64,000 bases of DNA from Mycobacterium dioxanotrophicus (lineage in GTDB: Bacteria; Actinomycetota; Actinomycetes; Mycobacteriales; Mycobacteriaceae): the NCBI RefSeq assembly GCF_002157835.1, contig NZ_CP020809.1, positions 7,192,001-7,256,000 of the forward strand, in the 5' to 3' direction. Position numbers and translations under genes: made by a program. Shown piece after piece: positions 7,523 through 15,290 of the stretch. The notes under the pieces are model-generated. The model was not told the DNA's origin and made no database searches. It was given only the letters and a program-made list of their open reading frames with translations. The first letter of the stretch is position 1, and every line of letters starts with the position of its first letter.

Positions 7523-9019
7523 ATGACCACCAGCGCCACCAACGACACCGATCAACTACCGCACCGGCGCCTGCCGTTCTGGGTGGCGCTGGCACTGTCG
7601 GTCGCGACGGTCGGCCCGACCCTGGCCATGTCCGGCAACGGTCAGGGCCTCATCGCCACCGTGGGTAAGGCCATCCCGCTGGTGTTCCTCATCGGCCTGA
7701 TCGGAGTGTCACTGGTCGGCTACAGCTTCGTGCGCCTGACCCGTCACCTCAATCACGCCGGCTCCGCCTACGCACTGGTGGGCGGCACCGTCGGTCCGCG
7801 GGCCGGGTTCTTCTCCGGATTCGCCATGCTCGGCGCCTATGTCGGATTCTCCATCGGCACATTGGCTTTGACGGCGGCCTTCACGAACGCCTTCGTCGCG
7901 CAACTGCAACCGGGCAACGAACACCCGTATCAGCTGCCGTGGATGGCCGTCGTGGTGGTGGGCGCAATCATCTCGTTCGCCCTGGCCGGTCGCGACATCA
8001 GGCTGTTGGCCAAGATTCTGCTCGGCATCGAAGGTGTCGGCATCGTGGCGATGATCGTGCTCGTGATCGCGATATTCGCCCGCGGCGGTGCCTCTTCCAC
8101 CGGGTTCGATGTCAGCGTGTTTTCCTTCTCCGGCGGTGTGTCCGCGTCCGCAGTGCTCAGCGGCGTGGTCGCCGCCTTCCTGTCCTGGGCTGGTTTCGAG
8201 GCCTGCGCCTCGATGGGCGAGGAGACCGACAACCCGGGCCGCAACATTCCGCGGGCGCTGGCCGGCACGCTGATCCTCACCGGTGTGCTGTTCGTGGTGG
8301 TGATGTTCGCTCAGGTCATCGGGTTCGGCACCGACGAGGCCGGACTCGCGGCGTTCCAGAGTTCGGGTAACACGTTGGGCGACTTGGGCAGTCGCTATAT
8401 CGGTCAGTGGTTCTCGCTGATCATCATCTTCACCGCGACCGTCGCCGCGTTCGGGTGCCACATGGCCACCGCCGCGACGTCGGGACGCATGCTCTACGCG
8501 TTCGGTCGAGACGGCTTCGGTCCCAAGGCGCTCGCACACATCCACGAAGCCACCGGGGGTCCGCGCCGGGCCACCTGGCTCGTCGTCGGCCTGGCCCTGG
8601 TGGTGGACCTGATCTGCGGGGCGTCCGGCTGGCCGGTGATGGGCACGGGCAACGCCGCCATCGACACGTATTTCCTGTTCGCCGTGGCCGGTTCGGTGTG
8701 CCTCATGGTGTGCTACCTGCTGGTCGAGGTGGCCGCGGCATGGTTCGTCGGTGCCCCCAAGTTCGTCGCCGTACACGGCGGTCAGGGCAAGGCGCCAGGC
8801 CTGGTACTGCCACTGCTGGGTGCCGTGGTGATCCTGGTGGTGCTGTGGTTCAACGTCAAGGACGCCGAAACCTGGCTGGCCGCACCACTGTTGGGCCTGT
8901 ATTGGTGTGCCGTCGGCCTGGTCATCGCCCTCGCCGCATCGGGTATCGCGAAACGGGTGGGTGAATCGCTGACGCGCGAACTGGATCTCACCCCGCCGGT
9001 ACAGGCGGAGGCCAAGTGA
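7523..9019 (+). CDS. APC-superfamily amino acid/polyamine permease
   Basis: A 498-residue membrane transporter with about 12 predicted helices. The first begins near residue 14 (PFWVALALSVATVGPTLAMS). The glycine-rich stretches and the region ASMGEETDNPGRNIPRALAG, which separates helices mid-protein, are typical of APC permeases. ATG 7523 follows an AGGGAG ribosome site; longer in-frame readings lie inside the ligase gene and are not used. The stop overlaps the next gene by 4 bases (GTGA), so the two are translationally coupled. Its place between the ligase and the aminotransferase suggests import of the amine or amino acid that the operon degrades. Direction of transport and substrate are inferred. 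Confidence 0.88.
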   Translation: MTTSATNDTDQLPHRRLPFWVALALSVATVGPTLAMSGNGQGLIATVGKAIPLVFLIGLIGVSLVGYSFVRLTRHLNHAGSAYALVGGTVGPRAGFFSGFAMLGAYVGFSIGTLALTAAFTNAFVAQLQPGNEHPYQLPWMAVVVVGAIISFALAGRDIRLLAKILLGIEGVGIVAMIVLVIAIFARGGASSTGFDVSVFSFSGGVSASAVLSGVVAAFLSWAGFEACASMGEETDNPGRNIPRALAGTLILTGVLFVVVMFAQVIGFGTDEAGLAAFQSSGNTLGDLGSRYIGQWFSLIIIFTATVAAFGCHMATAATSGRMLYAFGRDGFGPKALAHIHEATGGPRRATWLVVGLALVVDLICGASGWPVMGTGNAAIDTYFLFAVAGSVCLMVCYLLVEVAAAWFVGAPKFVAVHGGQGKAPGLVLPLLGAVVILVVLWFNVKDAETWLAAPLLGLYWCAVGLVIALAASGIAKRVGESLTRELDLTPPVQAEAK

Positions 9020-10311
9020 GCACGCTCTACGAACGCGACGAAGCGGTCATCGCCGGCATCGAGAAGCTGAGGTTCTTCCCGCTGGAGGTGGTCTCCGGTC
9101 ACGGCTGCACCCTCGTGGCCCCCGATGGCCGTGAGCTACTGGACCTTTCGGCGACCTGGACCGCCAGCGGTCTGGGACACGGGCATCCGGCGATCGCCGA
9201 CGCGGTCAGCCGGGCCGTGCGGACCGCTCCCGGGTCCGGTGGGCTTTCCGCCGTGCATCCCGACTCGGTGGGACTGGCCGAGGACCTGCTCGAGTTGGTT
9301 CCCGGCAGCGGTGAGCGGCGGGTCTATCTGGGGCATGCCGGTTCGGACGCCAACGACGTCGCGCTGCGCGCGTGCCGCCACGCCACCGGGCGGCACACCG
9401 TGATCGCGTTCGAGCACAGTTACCACGGCGGCGTCGGAGTCGCCATGGGCGTGTCCGGCGTACACGTCGACGCCGGTGCCGCGCCGGACCCCGACGTCGT
9501 GTTCCTGCCGTACCCCAACCCTTTCCGGCCCACCTCCGCCGGCATCGACGCCGACGTCGCCGCCTGCCTCGCCAGCGCCGAGCAGCATCTGGCCGGCGGC
9601 TCCATCGCGTGCCTGATCGTCGAGCCCATCCTGTCCGACGGCGGCCTCGTGGTTCCACCGGACGGCTTTCTGGCCCGGCTGCACGAGGCGTGCCGCCGCC
9701 ACGGCGTGCCCATGATCTGCGACGAGGTCAAGATGGGCCTGGGCAGGCCGGGCACATTGCACGCATTCGAACACGACGGCGTGGTGCCCGACATCGTGAC
9801 CTTCGGCAAGGTGCTCGGCGGCGGCCTGCCGCTGTCCGCTGCCGTGGGCCCTGCGGAACTGCTCGACAATCCGCCGGCCGCGGCGCTGCTCACGACTGCA
9901 GGCAATCCGGTGTGCACCGCCGCGGGCCGTGCTGTACTGGCCACCATCGTGGGCGAGCAGCTACCCGAACGCGCAGCGAAAGTCGGTGCGGTACTGCAGG
10001 AAGCGTTGCAGGCGCTGGAATCGGATGCCATCGGCGAGGTGCGTGGGCGCGGGCTCGCCATCGGTGTGGAGCTGGTCGATCCGGCCACCGGGGACCGTGA
10101 CCCGCGACTCGCCGCGCAGGTGGTGTACCGCGCATGGGAACTGGGCGCGGTGGTGTACTACGTCGGCGGCAACGTCCTGGAGATCACCCCGCCACTGGTC
10201 CTCAGCGAGGCCGAAGCGGCCCGCGGCGCCGAGATCATCGGGACGGCGATCGCCGACGCGGCCGCAGGGAAGGTCGACGCACAGGAGGTGGCGCGCTATG
10301 CCGGATGGTGA
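9016..10311 (+). CDS. Class III aminotransferase (PLP-dependent)
   Basis: A 431-residue class III aminotransferase. Family marks are GLGHGHPAIADAV near residue 52, the PLP phosphate-binding GHAGSDANDVALR (about 106), the Asp-Glu pair in CDEVKMGLGRPGT (about 240), and the Schiff-base Lys in VTFGKVLGGGLPLSA (about 264). GTG 9016 overlaps the permease stop by 4 bases. Members of this class move an omega-amino group from compounds such as 4-aminobutyrate, diamines or amino-acid derivatives to a 2-oxo acid. In this operon it may act on an amine or its gamma-glutamyl derivative. The substrate cannot be read from sequence. The next gene starts 14 bases before this one ends. Confidence 0.88.
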   Translation: MSTLYERDEAVIAGIEKLRFFPLEVVSGHGCTLVAPDGRELLDLSATWTASGLGHGHPAIADAVSRAVRTAPGSGGLSAVHPDSVGLAEDLLELVPGSGERRVYLGHAGSDANDVALRACRHATGRHTVIAFEHSYHGGVGVAMGVSGVHVDAGAAPDPDVVFLPYPNPFRPTSAGIDADVAACLASAEQHLAGGSIACLIVEPILSDGGLVVPPDGFLARLHEACRRHGVPMICDEVKMGLGRPGTLHAFEHDGVVPDIVTFGKVLGGGLPLSAAVGPAELLDNPPAAALLTTAGNPVCTAAGRAVLATIVGEQLPERAAKVGAVLQEALQALESDAIGEVRGRGLAIGVELVDPATGDRDPRLAAQVVYRAWELGAVVYYVGGNVLEITPPLVLSEAEAARGAEIIGTAIADAAAGKVDAQEVARYAGW

Positions 10312-11470
10312 ACTGGCGGACGTGTTCGACGGGGTCCAGGCCGAAGTACCCGACGCGCTCGCCGAACACCTGCGCACGGTCCGGTTGATCGACCACCATG
10401 TGCACGGCAGCTTCAACAAGCCCGTCGACCGGGCCGGTTTCGAGGCGTCGATCAATGAGGGATCCACCGATCCCGTACCGGATTTCATGACGCAGTTCGA
10501 TTCGCCGCTGGGCCTGTCCATCCGCCGTTGGTGCGCGCCGGTGCTCGGACTGCAGGCCCACGCGGATGCGGACGAATACTGGAAGCGGCGCAGCGAATTC
10601 ACGCCCGACGAGCTGGCCGCGCTGATGTTGCCGCTCGCGGGCATCGAACGCTGGATCGTCGACACCGGTTTCAAAGGTGACCTCATCGCGACGCCCGAAC
10701 GGCTCACCGAACTCAGTGGCAGCCCGTCGTCGTCGATCCTGCGGCTGGAGCGTCTCGCCGAGGATCTCCTCGAATCCGGCATCGCCGCGCAGGAGTTTCC
10801 CGACGCGTTCCGGGCCGCACTGCAGGCCGCCGCAGATTCACCAGATACCGTCGGCACCAAAACGATTGCGGCCTACCGCACCGGATTCGACATCGACTGG
10901 TCGCGGCCCGACGACGCTCTGGTGATCGAGCATGCGCGGGCGCTGGCCGCCCGGCCGTCGCAACGCGTGGACAGCCCGGTGCTGATCGCGTTCGGCGTGC
11001 ACGAGGCCGCCGCGCACGGGTTGCCGATCCAGGTGCACGTCGGCTTCGGCGACCGGGATCTCGATCTGCACCGCACCGATCCCATGTTGCTGCTACCGCT
11101 GCTGCGATCGATGACACCGGTTCCGGTGCTGCTGCTGCATTGCTATCCGTTTCACCGGCAGTCCGGTTATCTGGCGCAAGCCTTCGACCACGTGAATTTC
11201 GATGTGGGCCTTGGCATCAACTATCTGGGCGTGCGATCGACCGGTCTGGTCGCCGAGGCCATGGAGACCGCCCCGTTCGCCAAGCAACTGTTCTCCTCGG
11301 ACGCGTTCGGCCCGCCCGAACTGCATCTGCTGGGCTCGGTGCTGTGGCGTCGCGCCATGGGACTGGTTCTCGGCCGATGGATTCGGTCGGGCGACTGCGC
11401 CGAGGCCGATGCGATCAGGATCGTCGACATGATCGGGGTGCACAACGCCACCCGGGTGTACTCGCTGTGA
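10298..11470 (+). CDS. Amidohydrolase family 2 protein (FluG N-domain-like)
   Basis: A 390-residue TIM-barrel amidohydrolase. The metal motif Asp-His-His-Val-His is at about residues 31-35 (RLIDHHVHGSF). A His lies in LPIQVHVGFGDRDLDL (about 248), and another in VLLLHCYPFHRQSGYLA (about 280). The expected late acidic residue falls in LFSSDAFGPPELH (about 330). ATG 10298 is preceded by AGGAGG and overlaps the aminotransferase by 14 bases. Fungal FluG and plant NodGS fuse such a domain to a glutamine-synthetase-like domain; here both halves exist as separate genes of one operon. This suggests a linked ligation/hydrolysis chemistry. The reaction itself is not known. Confidence 0.82.
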   Translation: MPDGELADVFDGVQAEVPDALAEHLRTVRLIDHHVHGSFNKPVDRAGFEASINEGSTDPVPDFMTQFDSPLGLSIRRWCAPVLGLQAHADADEYWKRRSEFTPDELAALMLPLAGIERWIVDTGFKGDLIATPERLTELSGSPSSSILRLERLAEDLLESGIAAQEFPDAFRAALQAAADSPDTVGTKTIAAYRTGFDIDWSRPDDALVIEHARALAARPSQRVDSPVLIAFGVHEAAAHGLPIQVHVGFGDRDLDLHRTDPMLLLPLLRSMTPVPVLLLHCYPFHRQSGYLAQAFDHVNFDVGLGINYLGVRSTGLVAEAMETAPFAKQLFSSDAFGPPELHLLGSVLWRRAMGLVLGRWIRSGDCAEADAIRIVDMIGVHNATRVYSL

Positions 11471-12918
11471 ATCACGCCGCGGCGCCGTTGTTCGAGGCAA
11501 TCCGAGAATTCGTCGAGCGGGAGCAGGCACCGCTGTACAGCCCGGGCCACAAGGGTGGGCGCACGCTCGACCCGTGGTTCCGGGAAAACATTGCCGCCCT
11601 TGACCTCAACAACCTGCCCGACACCGACACGCTGCACTGCCCGGAGGGACCGATCCTGCAGGCCGAGCAACTGGTCGCCGACGCGTGGCGTGTCGGGCAG
11701 AGTTTCATCCTGGTTCAGGGCTCGACGAGCGGCAACATCGCGGTGGCGTTGTCGGCGCTGCGTCCCGGTGAGCCGGTTCTGGTGCAGCGCAACGCCCACA
11801 AGTCCGTGCTGGCCGGCCTGGTCCAGGTCGGCGCGCTGCCGGTGTGGCTCGAGCCGCGGTGGGACACGCAGTTCGGCATCGCCCACGGCCTGGACGCCGA
11901 CGTGGTCGAACGCGCCCTCGCCGCGAGCGGGGCGTCGGCGCTGTGGATGTTGCACCCCACCTACTACGGAACCACGGCCGACATCAGCGCGCTGTCAGAG
12001 TTGTGCCGGCGCTTCGACGCTCGACTCCTGGTCGACGGCGCGCACTCGCCGCATTTCGCGTTCCATCCCGAATTGCCGGTGCCCGCTGAGAAATCCGGTG
12101 CGGCGGCCACGGTGCAGTCGGTGCACAAGGTGCTCTCGGGCCTCAGCCAAGCTGCGGTACTGCACATCGATCCGCATGCGATAGATCCGGCGACGGTGCG
12201 CCGGGCACTGCAGCTGATCCAGACCACCAGCCCGCATTTCGCCATCATGGCGTCGATCGATCTGGCCCGCCGGCAGATGATGATCGACGGTCGAGATCTG
12301 TTGGGCCGCGCACTGGAGCGGGCCCGCCACGCGGCCACACGACTGGCCGCGACACCGGGCCTGCGCGTGCTGCGCCCCGAGGACGCGTCCGGCGCGGGCA
12401 CCGGCTTTCATCAGCTCGACGAGACCAAATTGCTCATCGGCACAACCGGACTGGCCGCCGACGCACACGACATCGTCGCGCGACTCAACCGCGTGCACGG
12501 GGTGCAGCCGGAACTGAGCGGCCCCGGCCACGTCCTGTGTATCTCGACCATCGGCAATACCGATACCGACATGGATCGGCTGGTCGCGGGGTTCACCGAG
12601 GTTGCCGGCTGGGCCGGACGTGCCGACACCTTCGGCGGCGGTGACACATTGACCACCGATCTGCTGGCGCTGCGAGGACCCACGGTGCTGACCCCGCGCG
12701 AGGCGTTCTTCGCGCAAACCGACACGGTGGCGCTCACCGATGCGACCGGACTGGTTGCGGCGGAGGCGATCACGCCCTACCCACCGGGCATACCCCTGGT
12801 GATGCCAGGCGAACGGCTCACCGGCGAGGTCATCGACCTGCTGCGCGCGCTACGCGACGCAGGGAACCCGATCAGCGCATCCGATCCGAAACTCGGCGCT
12901 GTCAAGGTGGTTCGGTGA
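11467..12918 (+). CDS. Orn/Lys/Arg decarboxylase-family PLP enzyme
   Basis: A 483-residue fold-type I PLP enzyme of the ornithine/lysine/arginine decarboxylase family (short form, without the wing domain of the large inducible enzymes). It opens with YSPGHKGG (about residue 24), then has FILVQGSTSGNIA (about 80) and LVDGAHSPHF, where Asp and His hold the cofactor. The Schiff-base Lys lies in QSVHKVLSGLSQ (about 221). GTG 11467 overlaps the amidohydrolase stop by 4 bases (GTGA), so the operon is tightly coupled. The product would be a diamine or agmatine-like amine feeding the same operon, or the enzyme may have another PLP chemistry, since family members vary. It ends 3 bases before the convergent lpqI gene. 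Confidence 0.85.
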   Translation: MNHAAAPLFEAIREFVEREQAPLYSPGHKGGRTLDPWFRENIAALDLNNLPDTDTLHCPEGPILQAEQLVADAWRVGQSFILVQGSTSGNIAVALSALRPGEPVLVQRNAHKSVLAGLVQVGALPVWLEPRWDTQFGIAHGLDADVVERALAASGASALWMLHPTYYGTTADISALSELCRRFDARLLVDGAHSPHFAFHPELPVPAEKSGAAATVQSVHKVLSGLSQAAVLHIDPHAIDPATVRRALQLIQTTSPHFAIMASIDLARRQMMIDGRDLLGRALERARHAATRLAATPGLRVLRPEDASGAGTGFHQLDETKLLIGTTGLAADAHDIVARLNRVHGVQPELSGPGHVLCISTIGNTDTDMDRLVAGFTEVAGWAGRADTFGGGDTLTTDLLALRGPTVLTPREAFFAQTDTVALTDATGLVAAEAITPYPPGIPLVMPGERLTGEVIDLLRALRDAGNPISASDPKLGAVKVVR

Positions 12919-12921
12919 CGG

Positions 12922-14058
12922 TCAGCCGCCGCAGCGCACCGGGCCCTTGATCGCGGAGTTCCGCTGCAGCGATGCGTTGATGTTGTCCATCGACAGTTCG
13001 CCTGCCGCCACAGCCTTTTCGAGCCCGTCCAGCACCGCGGGCACCTCCTTGGTGGTGATCCACAGTGCGTTGTCGGCGCCGGCCTGCAATGCCTTGAGCA
13101 CCGCCGCGGACACGCCGTAGCGTTCGTTGATCGCCGCCATGCTGGACAGGTCATCGGTGTAGACCAGACCGTTGAACGGCGGGCCGCCGTAATTGCCGGA
13201 CCGCAGCAGCTCGTAGGCCGGCGCGCTGAGGCTGGCCGGATCGGTTCCCGTCAGCCCGGGAACCTCCAGGTGCCCGACCATGACGGCGACCGGGGCCGCG
13301 GTGGTCAGCGTGTGATAGGGCACCAGATCGTTGGTCTGCAGGTCGGCCAGCGGAGGCGTGGTCACCGAATTGGTGTGCGAGTCACCGGATCCGTGGCCGT
13401 GGCCGGGAAAGTGCTTGAGTACCGGGAGGATTCCGGCGTCGCGCAGACCACGCGCATAGGCCCCGGCGTATTCGGTGACCTTGGCCGGGTCGTCGCCGAA
13501 GGACCGGTCCCCGATGACGGTGTCGTCCGGGGCGTCGGTGACGTCGACGACGGGCGCGAAGTCCACGGTGATGCCCAGATCGTGCATCTTCTTGCCGCGC
13601 TCGAGCGCGATGCCGTACACCTCGTCGGCGGTGTTGGTCTGCGCCAGCACCCGCGGCGACGGCTGCTTGCCGATGATCGACGCGAGGCGCGACACCCGGC
13701 CGCCTTCCTCGTCGACGCTGACCGCGAGAGGCAGCGGGCCTGCCGCGTCGGCGATCTCCTTCAGCGAGCCGTCGGACAACATGGACAGATCGGTCCAGCT
13801 GCCGATCATGATGCCGCCGACGTGCTGTTCACTAACGACCTTGCGCGCGTCGTCACCGTCGGTCACGCCGACGGTGAGCAACTGGGCCAGCTTGTCCCGG
13901 GTGGGCAGCGCGGTCAGGTCGCAGCTCTGCGCGACGGGCGCTTTGGGCAGCGGCTTGCTGCTGCTCACCTGTTGGTGATCCGACGACGTCTGCGTGGATG
14001 GCGAACACGCCAGCAACAGTCCGGACAGCGCGACAAGCACACTCAGAACGCGGGGCAT
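12922..14058 (-). CDS. lpqI: LpqI-like lipoprotein, family 3 beta-N-acetylglucosaminidase
   Basis: A 378-residue lipoprotein of glycoside hydrolase family 3. The signal peptide ends in a lipobox, Leu-Leu-Ala-Cys, with Cys at residue 18, so it is lipid-anchored. The catalytic region has the NagZ-type signature LKHFPGHGHGSGDSHTN (about 212-228), with the Asp/His pair used in acid-base catalysis. The nucleophile Asp lies in VYTDDLSSM (about 300). The family removes N-acetylglucosamine from muropeptides during cell-wall recycling. In M. tuberculosis lpqI (Rv0237) is close to aftD, as here, which supports the name. It is convergent with the decarboxylase and divergent from the sulfate-binding protein gene. 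Confidence 0.92.
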   Translation of the reverse strand: MPRVLSVLVALSGLLLACSPSTQTSSDHQQVSSSKPLPKAPVAQSCDLTALPTRDKLAQLLTVGVTDGDDARKVVSEQHVGGIMIGSWTDLSMLSDGSLKEIADAAGPLPLAVSVDEEGGRVSRLASIIGKQPSPRVLAQTNTADEVYGIALERGKKMHDLGITVDFAPVVDVTDAPDDTVIGDRSFGDDPAKVTEYAGAYARGLRDAGILPVLKHFPGHGHGSGDSHTNSVTTPPLADLQTNDLVPYHTLTTAAPVAVMVGHLEVPGLTGTDPASLSAPAYELLRSGNYGGPPFNGLVYTDDLSSMAAINERYGVSAAVLKALQAGADNALWITTKEVPAVLDGLEKAVAAGELSMDNINASLQRNSAIKGPVRCGG

Positions 14059-14237
14059 GTGTTCTGAGAGTAGTCACAGCGGCGGCCGCGAACGGACCTC
14101 GGTCTGGGCGCCGCCCGCCCGCCGCGCCCGGCGAGTTAATAATCAGTCAGATTTTCGCTACTGCCTTCCGGCTGGTGAATCACTAGTGTCTGTCCGCTAT
14201 CAGCACTCACAGCAAACGCCGGACGAAGGGGTTGCCC

Positions 14238-15290
14238 ATGGCAGACACGTCAGCGCCACGGACGCGACCGTGGCTGCGCATCTTCGGTGTGGCCGCGGTC
14301 GTCCTGGCCGCGGTGTTGGTGACGGTCAAGAACCTGCCCGACCACACGCCCAACCAGATCCTCAACGTCTCCTACGACCCGACGCGTGAGGTCTACGCCG
14401 CACTCGACAAGGCGTTCGTCGCGCAGTACCGCGCCCAGAGTGGGATCACACTCGACATCAAGCAGTCTCACGGCGGCTCGGGCAGGCAGGCCCGCAACGT
14501 CATCGACGGCACCGAGCCGGCCAACGTGGTGTCCCTGGCGCTGATCAGCGACGTCGACTCCCTGCGCAAGCGCGGGCTGATCGCCGACGACTGGCAGAAG
14601 CGCCTGCCCAACAACTCCGTGCCGTACACGTCGACGGTGGTGTTCGTCGTGCACAAGGGCAACCCGAAGGGCATCCACGACTGGCCCGACCTGGTGCACG
14701 ACGGCGTCTCGGTGGTGACGCCGAATCCGAAGACATCCGGTAACGGTCAGTTGAGCTTCCTGGCCGCGTGGGGTTCGGTGACCACCCGCAACGGCACCCC
14801 GGAACAGGCCCAGGACTACCTGCGCGAGCTGTACCGCCACGTCGCGGTGTTCGACGCAGGCGCCCGCACGTCGGCCACCAGCTTCGCCGACCAGAAGATC
14901 GGCGATGTGCACCTGACGTGGGAGAACGAGGCACTGCGCGAAGTCGCGGCCAACAAGGACGAGTTCGAGGTCGTGTACCCGCCGGTGAGCATCAAGGCCG
15001 AACCCGCCGTGGCGTGGGTGGACGCCAACGATACGAACGCGAAGACCGCGACCAGTGCCAAGGCCTATCTGCAATATCTGTTCACACCGCCCGCGCAGGA
15101 GTTGTTCGCGCAGTACGGGTATCGCCCGGTGCTACCCGACGTGCTGGCCAAGCATGCCGACACGTTGCCTGCCATCTCGCTGTTCCCGATCACCGCGATC
15201 GCCAAGGACTGGAACGACGCCCGGCAGAAGTTCTACGGCGACAACGGGATCTACGACAACATCGCTACTCCCGCAAAGGCGGCGTCCTGA
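14238..15290 (+). CDS. Sulfate/thiosulfate-binding extracytoplasmic protein
   Basis: A 350-residue solute-binding protein of the sulfate-binding family (Sbp/SubI-like). An N-terminal membrane helix (about residues 14-34) lacks a lipobox Cys, so the protein is either released after signal cleavage or stays helix-anchored. The mature part shows the family pattern: [20 protein letters not shown] (about 42), [20 protein letters not shown] (about 74), and [20 protein letters not shown] (about 160), which is the anion-binding glycine region. ATG 14238 is preferred over TTG 14232 because AAGGGG precedes it suitably. The gene touches the SulP permease gene (TGATG), so the two are coupled. No CysT, CysW or CysA component lies nearby. 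Confidence 0.88.
   Translation: MADTSAPRTRPWLRIFGVAAVVLAAVLVTVKNLPDHTPNQILNVSYDPTREVYAALDKAFVAQYRAQSGITLDIKQSHGGSGRQARNVIDGTEPANVVSLALISDVDSLRKRGLIADDWQKRLPNNSVPYTSTVVFVVHKGNPKGIHDWPDLVHDGVSVVTPNPKTSGNGQLSFLAAWGSVTTRNGTPEQAQDYLRELYRHVAVFDAGARTSATSFADQKIGDVHLTWENEALREVAANKDEFEVVYPPVSIKAEPAVAWVDANDTNAKTATSAKAYLQYLFTPPAQELFAQYGYRPVLPDVLAKHADTLPAISLFPITAIAKDWNDARQKFYGDNGIYDNIATPAKAAS

Noticed and set aside
9929..10297. Longer N-terminus for the amidohydrolase gene
   Set aside because: It lies inside the aminotransferase gene in another frame; ATG 10298 has a strong AGGAGG site.
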